Numbered from the stretch's first letter, positions 1-7,170 are shown. The stretch: 9,304 nucleotides of DNA from Taibaiella helvus_B (GCA_040392805.1 JBEBVI010000149.1:1-9304); one strand, 5' to 3'. The notes: generated from the letters alone by a model not told the origin. Made by a program: numbers and translations.

Positions 1-2019
1 TATATACAAAAAAACCTCTCCGGATATTATGAATTAGCCGGTACCATTGACGTTTCGCCGGATCGGAAGAAGTTAGTCGTTCCGCAGGAAAGACTAACGC
101 TATATGATTTCAATGTGAACAACGGCAGGGTCAGCAATCCCGTTGTATTGGATAGTATTCCTGCTCCCGATAGCCTTACCTCAATGCGGGACTCTTTATT
201 TTCTACTTATTACGGAGCGGTATTCTCACCGGATAATAGTAAGTTATATACTTCAGTGCAAAGTTCGTCAACACTTAGCTGGCCTCTTGATCCTGATGAT
301 ATAGGCGTATTCCAGTTTGACCTAAGTTCAGGGAATCCCGATACGATGGCTGCTTCAAAAATAAGGTTATCTTTCACAGGAAGAGTTTTTGCGATGCAAA
401 GGGCGCCTGATGGTAAAATTTATGGTGCAAGACACAGCAATAAATTATCCGTCGTTAACCAACCCAACCTGCCGGGACAGTCCTGTCAGTTTGAAGAAGA
501 AGGCTTCCTGTTACAAGTAGGTAGCGCAACCTGGGGTATGCCCAATACCGGCACTATATACACGCACCGCCGCTTTTTCAGTTCCACGCTTGATTCGTCC
601 TATTGCTCTAATCCACGTACACTTACCCCAAAACATACCACCGGCTGGGCATATACCTGGAATGACGGCCTTACGGGCACAATAAGAGTGGTGGATACCC
701 CAGGCATATACTGGGTGAAGTACAATGTGCCGATTAATTCTCCTTGTAAATACGATATTCATATAGATACGTTTCGTGTAGTATTTGTGTTGACGACACA
801 ACATTTTGATACCACTATGCATGATGCCGGTATGTGTAAGGCTGATACGGTATGGCTCCATCCCGTAAATGAAAGTGCGTATAATTACCTTTGGGAAGAT
901 GGTAGCACAGATGCAGTCCGCGAAGTGAACCGTCCGGGTAATTATACGGTTACGTACCAAATTGATTCGCTTTGCCAATATTACCGGGATGATTTTGTTG
1001 TTACTTATCCTGAGAACGATTATAAAGTCTCGTTTAAGGCCGACACTGTAGTTTGTAAGGATGAATTACTACAGCTGGTCAATACTTCTCATTCGCTTTA
1101 CAAAGAGTTTACCTGGTATTTGGGTAATGGTGATTCTTCATTTTCTTACAGCCCGGAAATTACTTACCCGGAGCCGGGTACATACGAAGTGCAACTGATC
1201 AGTTACCTGAACGATTTGTGCCGTGATACAGCCCGCCGGTATATTGTGGCAGATACGCCATATACTGCTTTCTTTACCCTTAACCCGGGGCATATTTGTG
1301 AAGGTGAAGCCATTACGATATACCACGAAATGCAAAGTCATACGATAAAGGAGTTGTATTGGCAATACGGTGACGGTACCGGCTATGCTGCCGGTGGCAG
1401 CCCGCTCCGGCATGCTTTTGATCAATCCGGCATATTAAGTGTAAGCCTCCATGCCTCTTTCCGTGCCTGTCCCGAATCTGTTTATACCGCAGGAGTGACT
1501 GTCTCGCCATTGCCCCGGGTAGATTTAGGGCGTGATACCGGCCTGTGCTTTAACGGGAACCCCGTTGTTTTGCATAATAAGCTGCTGCAGGATAGGGAAT
1601 ACCTGGTTTACAAATGGAATACGGGAGCTGTTACACCTGAGATAAAGCTAACCCAGCCCGGTACCTACAGCCTTACCCTTACAGATAAGCGATCAGGATG
1701 TAACGCTACAGGATCTGTTGAGGTTATCAAAGACTGCTATATAGATATCCCTAACGTCTTTACACCCAATGGAGATGGGACTAATGATTACTTCTTCCCC
1801 CGCGGGTTGTTAGCGGAAGGTGTACAAAGATTCAGGCTGCAGATATTTAACCGGTGGGGGCAGTTGCTGTTTGAAACTATCGAGGCGGAAGGAAGGGGGT
1901 GGGATGGAAAATACAACGGAAAGGATCAGCCGGGCGGTGTATATATATACCTGGTTGAAATAGTTTCGGACAACGGTATCCGGGAAGAATACAAGGGAAA
2001 CGTAACCCTGATAAGGTAA
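1..2019 (+). CDS. T9SS cargo protein with beta-propeller-like, Ig/PKD-like and CHU_C domains (5'-truncated by the window)
   Basis: The frame is open from base 1 to the TAA at 2017-2019 (672 codons visible), so the N-terminus and signal peptide lie outside the window. The GTG at 115 is internal, because the codons before it read on in the same style (SPDRKKLVV, LYDF). Bases 1 to about 540 resemble the propeller-like region common in CHU_C proteins: SPD-KLVV, VFSPDNSKLYTS, FQFDLSSG, RAPDGKIYGA. Two Ig-like modules follow (about 550-1015, each with W-DG and PG-Y). Next come two PKD-like domains (about 1027-1245 with WYLGNGD and PEPGTYEV; about 1261-1505 with WQYGDG). A further Ig-like module (about 1516-1735) ends in QPGTYSLTLTD. 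Bases about 1738-2016 are the CHU_C / gliding-motility C-terminal domain (PNVFTPNGDGTNDYF, IFNRWGQLLFE, GWDGKYNG, GGVYIYLVE, final TLIR), known as a T9SS outer-membrane translocation signal. Inferred role: a secreted or cell-surface protein, possibly adhesive. No catalytic residues are recognised. Confidence 0.93.
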   Translation, partial: YIQKNLSGYYELAGTIDVSPDRKKLVVPQERLTLYDFNVNNGRVSNPVVLDSIPAPDSLTSMRDSLFSTYYGAVFSPDNSKLYTSVQSSSTLSWPLDPDDIGVFQFDLSSGNPDTMAASKIRLSFTGRVFAMQRAPDGKIYGARHSNKLSVVNQPNLPGQSCQFEEEGFLLQVGSATWGMPNTGTIYTHRRFFSSTLDSSYCSNPRTLTPKHTTGWAYTWNDGLTGTIRVVDTPGIYWVKYNVPINSPCKYDIHIDTFRVVFVLTTQHFDTTMHDAGMCKADTVWLHPVNESAYNYLWEDGSTDAVREVNRPGNYTVTYQIDSLCQYYRDDFVVTYPENDYKVSFKADTVVCKDELLQLVNTSHSLYKEFTWYLGNGDSSFSYSPEITYPEPGTYEVQLISYLNDLCRDTARRYIVADTPYTAFFTLNPGHICEGEAITIYHEMQSHTIKELYWQYGDGTGYAAGGSPLRHAFDQSGILSVSLHASFRACPESVYTAGVTVSPLPRVDLGRDTGLCFNGNPVVLHNKLLQDREYLVYKWNTGAVTPEIKLTQPGTYSLTLTDKRSGCNATGSVEVIKDCYIDIPNVFTPNGDGTNDYFFPRGLLAEGVQRFRLQIFNRWGQLLFETIEAEGRGWDGKYNGKDQPGGVYIYLVEIVSDNGIREEYKGNVTLIR

Positions 2020-2050
2020 TGGCTCATTGTGATATTTGCAGCAAGGGCTA

Positions 2051-2258
2051 ATGGTCAGATATTACTTTAATAAAACATTTTATCTCAACAGTAAAGGGAA
2101 TAACGGATATCTTTGTATTAAAGTTGAACTGTTGGGGCAACCATGTCTGAGCGGGAAGTATAGGAGGTAATATACCGGATACAGGTAACTGTATCATGGT
2201 GGATGCTACCGGAAGTAGTTATAATACAGGCTATATTTATACCCGACAACACACATGA
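2051..2258 (+). pseudogene. Decayed SBBP (beta-propeller) repeat relic
   Basis: This gap between genes reads as a broken SBBP repeat (PF06739-type). From 2103 the frame gives TDIFVLKLN, then xxGNHV, a TGA at 2148-2150, then AGSIGGN, PDTGN, IMVDATG and YNTGYIYT, ending at TGA 2256-2258. The family pattern runs D-x-F-V-x-K-L-(D/N)-x-x-G-N-x-x-W-A-x-x-x-GG-x-x-x-D-x-G-N-x-I-x-x-D-x-x-G-x-x-Y-x-TG. The TGA falls exactly on the conserved Trp, consistent with TGG to TGA. Just upstream, another frame (2051-2104) gives VRYYFNKTFYLNSKGN, which resembles the usual linker before DIFV (DF-(x)n-TFYLTS-GN), so a frameshift lies near 2099-2104. SBBP repeats in Bacteroidota usually sit in large secreted proteins with T9SS tails. 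Only about one blade plus a linker remains, and no start codon or signal peptide is seen. Homology is judged by eye from the pattern. Confidence 0.75.
2108..2115 (+). promoter_or_regulatory. Possible -7 promoter element for the DUF5686 gene
   Basis: TATCTTTG matches the Bacteroidota -7 consensus TAnnTTTG. It lies inside the SBBP relic, where the Asp-Ile-Phe-Val codons create it. A start site near 2122 would leave a leader of about 130 bases before the ATG at 2255. No convincing TTTG -33 element is seen at the expected distance, so it may be a coincidence of coding sequence. Confidence 0.3.
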
Positions 2259-4759
2259 AAGAAATGATAAAATTTGTTTTATATACCTGTTTCCTTCAAT
2301 TGTTTCTTTTCCCTGTACTGCATGCTACAATTATAAAGGGAAGAGTAACGGATGACCAGGGTGCACCGATAGGTTGGGCTGCTGTGGCATTATCAGGTAC
2401 CAGTAAAGGAACACTGACCAATGAAGAAGGCTATTATATCCTGGATGTGCCGGGCGGTAACCATCGTATAAGCTGCCAGGTAATAGGCTACCAGACCATA
2501 ATAAAGGAAGTATATGCCGCCGGAAATAATATTATGCTGGATTTCCGGATGTTCCCCCAGCAGCTTGAAATAGCTGAAGTTGTTATTAAAGCAAATGGTG
2601 AAGACCCGGCCTATCCCATTATGCGGAAAGTAATTGCTAAGAAAAAGCTCAGAGAACATCAGATAAGTTCTCTGCAAACCGATATTTACCTGAAAGGTGT
2701 ATTACGTATACGATCTATGCCCAAAAGCATTATCGGCTTTGATATCGGCAATGAAGACTATAAAAAAATGAACGAAGAGGCCGGCTTAGACTCTATGGGG
2801 AAAGGTATCATTTACCTGCTGGAAGAAACGGCTCACTATACCTTCGAAGCTCCCGGTAAACAACACACCCGGATAAAATCTATAAGAGAAAGCGGTGACC
2901 CTAAAGGCGTAGGCTGGGCCACCATGCCACCGGTTACAGACATATACCGCAATAATATAGAGATATTGAAAGGATTAAACAAACGGGGATTTGTTTCTCC
3001 GGCACATGATAATGCTTTCGCTTATTACCGCTACCGGTTTAAGGGAAGTTATTGGGACAACGGTACTATGATCAGTAAAATCCAGGTCATCCCCAAACAT
3101 AAATATAGTCCCCTGTTTAAGGGCTATGTCTACGTGGTAGAAGATGAATGGGTGTTTCAAAGTGTAGACCTGGTACTGGACAAAGAGTCGCAGATTGATA
3201 TGCTGGACACTTTAAGGCTGGAGCAGTACTACAGACGTACCGATAACAACAACTGGGTTATCGCTGGCCAGGTGATTTATCCGGTCATCAATATTGTCGG
3301 AATTGATATTGCCGGTAGCATGGCTACCAGTTATACCAATCAAATGCTGAACAGACCCGTTGATCCCGGTTTGTTTACTAAAAGAATCATATCATCATAC
3401 GACAGCAGCGCACTTGATTATAAAGCAGAACACTGGGATAGTATACGGCCCGTACCTCTGGCCGGTGATGAAGTACACGATTTTAAAATAAAAGACAGCT
3501 TGTATTACGTAAAGAAAAAGGCACAGGATTCCGCAGACCGCATGGCCCGGGCAAATATTAATGCTATAAGCATTTTGTATACGGGCCCTTCGCTGAAATA
3601 CTCCCCGCACACTTTTTCCATATCCTCATTAGCCGAAGCCATCGGATACAATACAGTTGAAGGCCTCGTGGTGAACCTGCGGCTATCCTGGAATTATGCC
3701 ATATCCGATAAACGAGCTCTTGAGGTACACATCAATAATCGTTACGGATTCGGCAATACACATTATAACCCGTTATTTAAAGCTGCTTACCAGGTCAGCA
3801 GCAGTGACTGGAAAGAACGGTATTGGCGATGGGAGATCCAGGCAGGGCAAGCTGTTTGCCAGATCAATAACGATAACCCCATCAGTCCGCTGATGAACAC
3901 GGCCTATACCCTGTTTGCCGGATTAAACTATATGAAGCTATATGAAGGCCGGTTGATTACTTTATCTGCCGAACGGCATTGGGGTAATGGTCTATCCTTC
4001 TCAGGGCAGGTTGCTTACGATCACAGAATACCATTATACAATACGGCTGACTATACTTTCAATTCGGAGAACAGCAGGAAAATAACAAGTAACCAGCCTG
4101 CCGGATTGCCTGTGTTTACAGACCATACGGCTTTCAGCGTACAGGCTACTATCAGCTACCAGCCGGGTTGGAAATATATATTATACCCGGATTACAAAAT
4201 GCCGGTTATATCCAATAGCCCGGTATTCTCGCTTACTTATCACAAAGCAATCCCGGGAGTAGGCAATAGCACAAGCAACTTTGACAAATGGGCCATAGAC
4301 TTCCGGCACCGTATACCGTTGAAATTATATGGTATATGCAGCCTTTATGCTAAAGTAAGTGGGTTTATAAATAAGAAGAACGTAGGTTTGCCTGACTGGA
4401 ATCACATTCCGGGAAACCGTACATTTGTTGCCACTCCTTACCTCCAAAGCTTCCAGCTGGCTCCTTATTATAAATTCAGCAATACCGCCGATCTCTTTAC
4501 CCAGGCTCATGTAGAGTGGAACTGGGCCGGTTGGCTCAGTAATAAGATCCCTGTATTGAAACAGCTCAACTGGTATATACTCATTGGCTCGAATGCCTTA
4601 TACATCAATGAGAATAATTATTACGCAGAGTTTTTCGCCGGCCTGGACAATATAGGTGTACAATGGGTCAGGTTAGGAAGACTCGATTTTATTATCGGCA
4701 TTGACCCTCAGTTGAGCGAGCCGCTTTGGGGTTTCCGGTTGGGAATAAAAAACTTATAG
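2255..4759 (+). CDS. DUF5686 / carboxypeptidase-regulatory-like domain outer-membrane protein
   Basis: This 834-residue protein is close to the usual full length of DUF5686 proteins. Residues 1 to about 25 are a signal peptide: Lys, a hydrophobic run YTCFLQLFLFPVL, then HA before TIIKG. Residues about 26-110 are a CarboxypepD_reg-like beta-sandwich (IKGRVTDDQGAPIGWAAV, GTLTNEEGYYILDVP, ISCQVIGYQT). The DUF5686 hallmark follows (EDPAYPIMRKVIAKKKL, then YLKGVLRI). The second half alternates short polar and aromatic stretches (LRLSWNYAISD, LSAERHWGNGLSFSGQVAYDH, FAGLDNIGVQWVRLG) and ends in WGFRLGIKNL, as expected of an outer-membrane beta-barrel. The N-terminal domain is shared with SusC/TonB-dependent receptors, but no TonB plug is seen, so it is not called a receptor. 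Its biochemical role is unknown. The start is ATG 2255; an ATG at 2264 is a less likely alternative. No SD is visible. It faces rpsA tail to tail. Confidence 0.93.
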   Translation: MKEMIKFVLYTCFLQLFLFPVLHATIIKGRVTDDQGAPIGWAAVALSGTSKGTLTNEEGYYILDVPGGNHRISCQVIGYQTIIKEVYAAGNNIMLDFRMFPQQLEIAEVVIKANGEDPAYPIMRKVIAKKKLREHQISSLQTDIYLKGVLRIRSMPKSIIGFDIGNEDYKKMNEEAGLDSMGKGIIYLLEETAHYTFEAPGKQHTRIKSIRESGDPKGVGWATMPPVTDIYRNNIEILKGLNKRGFVSPAHDNAFAYYRYRFKGSYWDNGTMISKIQVIPKHKYSPLFKGYVYVVEDEWVFQSVDLVLDKESQIDMLDTLRLEQYYRRTDNNNWVIAGQVIYPVINIVGIDIAGSMATSYTNQMLNRPVDPGLFTKRIISSYDSSALDYKAEHWDSIRPVPLAGDEVHDFKIKDSLYYVKKKAQDSADRMARANINAISILYTGPSLKYSPHTFSISSLAEAIGYNTVEGLVVNLRLSWNYAISDKRALEVHINNRYGFGNTHYNPLFKAAYQVSSSDWKERYWRWEIQAGQAVCQINNDNPISPLMNTAYTLFAGLNYMKLYEGRLITLSAERHWGNGLSFSGQVAYDHRIPLYNTADYTFNSENSRKITSNQPAGLPVFTDHTAFSVQATISYQPGWKYILYPDYKMPVISNSPVFSLTYHKAIPGVGNSTSNFDKWAIDFRHRIPLKLYGICSLYAKVSGFINKKNVGLPDWNHIPGNRTFVATPYLQSFQLAPYYKFSNTADLFTQAHVEWNWAGWLSNKIPVLKQLNWYILIGSNALYINENNYYAEFFAGLDNIGVQWVRLGRLDFIIGIDPQLSEPLWGFRLGIKNL

Positions 4760-4834
4760 GTAGTGTTAAGTCAAAAATTAAAAATGGAAGAATTGTGAGC
4801 ATTAATTTATTGAAATTAAGTGGTTGTGACATGA

Positions 4835-4842
4835 TACCTTTG
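4835..4842 (+). promoter_or_regulatory. Possible -7 promoter element in the intergenic region
   Basis: TACCTTTG fits TAnnTTTG exactly. An imperfect -33 candidate, ATTG at 4809-4812, lies 22 bases upstream, slightly farther than the usual spacing of about 19-21. A transcript would start near 4849 and run rightward toward the terminator at 5186-5225. It would carry the hairpins and the weak 91-codon frame. Confidence 0.35.
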
Positions 4843-4915
4843 ATTTAACAGTAGTATACCCTTGCTGGATTCACCTGTTAGATGTAATGGCTTCAGATAA
4901 AACACGTAGAGCTAA

Positions 4916-4936
4916 GAAAACCCACAGAGGGTTTTC
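4916..4936 (+). terminator. Perfect 8-bp hairpin, possible terminator of the DUF5686 gene
   Basis: GAAAACCC (4916-4923), loop ACAGA (4924-4928) and GGGTTTTC (4929-4936) form a perfect hairpin about 157 bases after the DUF5686 stop. Its four Ts lie inside the right arm and no separate T-tract follows. It is therefore only a weak intrinsic terminator candidate and could be an RNA structure of another kind. Confidence 0.35.
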
Positions 4937-5029
4937 GAAGATCTTACAGGTTTTTTATACTCCTGACAGAGCATTTGCTTATGATATGCACAAAGTGCTG
5001 CATTGTTTTCGTTCTACCTGTTTTATTGA

Positions 5030-5059
5030 AAAGTTTTTGCAGATTTATTCAAAAACTTT
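5030..5059. repeat. 10-bp inverted repeat
   Basis: AAAGTTTTTG (5030-5039) and CAAAAACTTT (5050-5059) are exact reverse complements around a 10-base loop. The octamer TTTGCAGA also occurs twice (5036-5043 and 5057-5064), overlapping the arms. The stem is AT-rich, so its stability is modest. Function is unknown. Confidence 0.45.
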
Positions 5060-5185
5060 GCAGAACTTAATATTTTGTACAAAAATCTACGGAGAAAATG
5101 ACAGCGTAAATTATTATTTCGCGCAACCGCGCAAAGAAGACGTAACAATGCAAAGATTTTAATTGGATTATATTCAATTTTGTTA

Positions 5186-5225
5186 AAAGAAAAGCCCGCC
5201 CTGTATGTAGGGCGGGCTTTTCTTT
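5186..5225 (-). terminator. Bidirectional intrinsic terminator of rpsA
   Basis: A perfect 17-bp stem pairs 5186-5202 with 5209-5225 around the six-base loop GTATGT (5203-5208). The core is GCCCGCCCT/AGGGCGGGC, flanked by A-rich and T-rich arms. Read on the minus strand, it begins about 21 bases after the rpsA stop and ends in TTTTCTTTTAAC. Read on the plus strand it ends in TTTTCTTTATG. It should therefore stop rpsA transcripts and also block rightward read-through into rpsA antisense. Confidence 0.92.
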
Positions 5226-5246
5226 ATGAAAAGAATCGGGAGTGTT

Positions 5247-7061
5247 TTATTTTCCTTCTTCTTCGTTTTTCATCTTATTCTTCAGGTCAGCTAATGCACC
5301 CAGGTCGCCTAAGGTAGCTTTTTCTACTTTTGCCTGGATGTTTTTCACTGCCTTCTTGGTGCTTTCCACATCAGCTTGTGCGGCTTTGGCTTCAGCTTCT
5401 CTTTCTTCAGCTTTAGCTTGTTCCCATACTTTGCTGTGCGAAACCATGATACGCTTGTCGTTGCGGTCGAATTCGATGATAACGAAAGGCAGTGTTTCTT
5501 CTACACTTACTGTAGTATCATCTTCTTTGCGCAGGTGGCGTGCCGGAGCGTATGCTTCGAGACCATATTGCAGTTGCACTACAGCGCCTTTGTCATCCTT
5601 ACGGATAACAGTGCCTTCGTGTTGTGAACCGATAGGGAATATGCTTTCAAAAGTATTCCATGGATCATCTTCCAGTTGTTTGTGTCCTAAAGATAATTTG
5701 CGGTTCTCTTTATCTATGCTTAAGATGCTTACCTCTATCTCATCGCCAACTTTAGTAAACTCGCTGGGGTGGTTATAGCGTTTTGTCCAGCTCAGGTCGC
5801 TGATGTGGATCATGCCGCCGATACCTGTTTCCAGCTCAACGAATACACCATAAGGAGTGATGTTTTTAACCACGCCTTTGTGACGGCTGTCGATAGGGAA
5901 TTTCTCTTCGATAGATCCCCACGGATCATCAGTCAGTTGTTTGATGGACAGGCTCATTTTGCGTTCCTCTTTATCCAGAGTAACTACTTTTGCGCTGTAC
6001 TCATCTCCCATCTTGAAGAACTCCTTAGCATTGATAGGTTGTGAGCTCCAGGTGATTTCTGAAACGTGCACCAGACCTTCTACGCCGGGTAATACTTCGA
6101 GGAATGCACCGTAGTCTTCGATATTTACCACTTTACCTTTTACAGTAGCACCTTCTTCGATTTCAGCAGGTAAGTTATCCCATGGATGCGGAGTCAGTTG
6201 TTTCAGGCCTAAGCTGATACGTTTTTTCTCATCATCGAAGTCAAGCACCACCACGTTCAGCTTCTGACCGTTAGATAATACTTCGTTCGGGTGAGAAATA
6301 CGTCCCCAGCTGATATCTGTGATATATAATAAGCCATCTACGCCGCCAAGGTCCACAAATGCACCGAAGTCGGTAACGTTTTTGATGGTACCTTCCAGTA
6401 CCTGGCCTTTTTCCAGTTTGGACATGATCTCGCCGCGCTGTTGTTCCAGGTCGCTTTCGATGAGGGCTTTATGAGATACAACGGCATTTCTGATCTGCTC
6501 GTTGATTTTAACCACTTTAAAGTCCATTGTTTTACCCACATACTGATCGTAATCCGTAACCGGTTTAACGTCAATCTGTGAGCCGGGCAGGAAGGTTTCC
6601 AGTCCGTTAACGTCAACAATAAGACCGCCTTTGGTTTTGGAGGTAATTGTTCCGGTAACCACTTCGCCTGATTTGAAGTAGTCTACCACGTTCTGCCAAC
6701 TGCGTACCTGGCGTGCCTGACGGCGGCTCAGGCTAAGCTGACCATCGCGGTCTTCTTTTTCCAGTACCAGCACTTCGATTTCGTCGCCTACCTGAAGGTT
6801 AGGCATATCGCGAAATTCGTTGAGCGATACAAGGCCGTCTGATTTGAAACCGATGTTTACAATAGCATCTGTTTTGGTCAGGCCGACGATTGTACCTTTG
6901 ATCAGTTCAGACTCTTCAATGCTTTTGAAGGTCTCGTCATAGCTTTTTTCAAGCTGTTCACGTACTTCTTTGCTGTAAGAAGCTACATTGCGCTTATCAA
7001 CGTTCCAGTCGAAATCGTCATGAGCACTGTTTTGATTGTTAATAATTTGGTTTTCTTCCAA
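5247..7061 (-). CDS. rpsA: 30S ribosomal protein bS1
   Basis: This 604-residue protein carries six S1 (OB-fold) RNA-binding domains at roughly residues 53-113, 132-199, 219-287, 304-375, 392-462 and 478-546. Domains 3-5 are the most canonical (TDFGAFVDLGGVDGLLYITDISW, split here as TDFGAFVDLG and GLLYITDISW; EDYGAFLEVLPGVEGLVHVSEITW, as EDYGAFLEV and GLVHVSEITW; TPYGVFVEL and GGMIHISDLSW). Each ends in a (R/K)-(I/M/L)-SLxxKQL segment. Domains 1 and 2 are more divergent, as is usual for the ribosome-anchoring end. A charged, Ala/Glu/Lys-rich tail follows (about 547-604). bS1 binds mRNA on the small subunit and helps initiation on unstructured leaders. The start must be TTG (7059-7061): a TAA lies in frame two codons upstream, and the next in-frame ATG is residue 86, inside domain 1. 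AGGAGG lies nine bases upstream. The gene appears monocistronic, with its own promoter and a strong terminator. Confidence 0.97.
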   Translation of the reverse strand: MEENQIINNQNSAHDDFDWNVDKRNVASYSKEVREQLEKSYDETFKSIEESELIKGTIVGLTKTDAIVNIGFKSDGLVSLNEFRDMPNLQVGDEIEVLVLEKEDRDGQLSLSRRQARQVRSWQNVVDYFKSGEVVTGTITSKTKGGLIVDVNGLETFLPGSQIDVKPVTDYDQYVGKTMDFKVVKINEQIRNAVVSHKALIESDLEQQRGEIMSKLEKGQVLEGTIKNVTDFGAFVDLGGVDGLLYITDISWGRISHPNEVLSNGQKLNVVVLDFDDEKKRISLGLKQLTPHPWDNLPAEIEEGATVKGKVVNIEDYGAFLEVLPGVEGLVHVSEITWSSQPINAKEFFKMGDEYSAKVVTLDKEERKMSLSIKQLTDDPWGSIEEKFPIDSRHKGVVKNITPYGVFVELETGIGGMIHISDLSWTKRYNHPSEFTKVGDEIEVSILSIDKENRKLSLGHKQLEDDPWNTFESIFPIGSQHEGTVIRKDDKGAVVQLQYGLEAYAPARHLRKEDDTTVSVEETLPFVIIEFDRNDKRIMVSHSKVWEQAKAEEREAEAKAAQADVESTKKAVKNIQAKVEKATLGDLGALADLKNKMKNEEEGK

Positions 7062-7070
7062 TGTTTAAGT

Positions 7071-7076
7071 CCTCCT
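7071..7076 (-). promoter_or_regulatory. Perfect Shine-Dalgarno (AGGAGG) of rpsA
   Basis: The plus strand reads CCTCCT, so the rpsA mRNA carries AGGAGG followed by nine bases (ACTTAAACA) and then TTG. This decides the start. Neither other visible start (2255, 7359) has a comparable site; the one at 7359 has at best AGG, seven bases away. A full SD is notable because Bacteroidota ribosomes generally make little use of it. Confidence 0.88.
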
Positions 7077-7098
7077 TTTATAAGAAATTTTTGGGTGG

Positions 7099-7106
7099 CA
7101 AAGGTA
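7099..7106 (-). promoter_or_regulatory. -7 promoter element of rpsA
   Basis: On the minus strand this reads TACCTTTG, an exact TAnnTTTG. A T-run stands where TTTG would be expected (7127-7130 reads TTTT on the minus strand, 20 bases away), inside an AT-rich stretch at 7117-7136. A start site near 7092 gives a leader of about 30 bases that includes the SD. Confidence 0.7.
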
Positions 7107-7145
7107 AGTTTTTTGAATAATTATAAAAAATTTTATTTCGATCAC

Positions 7146-7170
7146 CTGTCGGGGCGGTTTCCCGCGGCAG
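7146..7170. repeat. GC-rich imperfect hairpin between divergent promoters
   Basis: CTGTCGGGG (7146-7154) pairs with CCGCGGCAG (7162-7170), with one G-G mismatch and one G-T wobble, around a seven-base loop. It is a GC-rich island in otherwise AT-rich intergenic DNA, upstream of both promoter candidates and so outside both predicted leaders. A protein-binding site or a chance palindrome are both possible. Confidence 0.35.

Larger units (their letters stand above)
4760..5184. other. AT-rich convergent intergenic region; no confident gene
   Basis: This gap separates the 3' ends of the DUF5686 gene and rpsA. It contains a promoter-like TACCTTTG, a perfect hairpin at 4916-4936, a 10-bp inverted repeat at 5030-5059 and small hairpins at 4988-4998 (GCAC-AAA-GTGC) and 5121-5132 (GCGC-AACC-GCGC). 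An ATG-started frame of 91 codons (4887-5162) is open. It has a basic start (MASDKTRRAKKTHRGF) and then AT-rich, irregular composition with no recognisable domain. I do not call it a gene. No tRNA, rRNA or known riboswitch is recognised. Confidence 0.6.

Noticed and set aside
115..117. GTG as the start of the first gene
   Set aside because: The same frame is open back to base 1 and encodes propeller-like sequence, so the gene simply begins outside the window.
511..978. 155-codon minus-strand frame
   Set aside because: It lies wholly inside the T9SS cargo gene, has no domain features and is a shadow frame.
2255..4759. Calling the DUF5686 protein a SusC/TonB-dependent receptor
   Set aside because: Only the N-terminal CarboxypepD_reg-like domain is shared. 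No plug domain or TonB box is visible, and the EDPAYPIMRK hallmark points to DUF5686.
4887..5162. 91-codon plus-strand frame with a basic N-terminus, possible small protein
   Set aside because: It has no recognised domain, no SD, irregular AT-rich composition after the first 20 codons, and a perfect hairpin within its early codons. It is kept only as part of the possible small-transcript finding.
5242..5778. 178-codon plus-strand frame rich in Ser, Leu and Phe
   Set aside because: It is antisense to rpsA. Its Ser-rich composition is the mirror of Glu/Ala/Lys codons in bS1. The rpsA reading is unambiguous.
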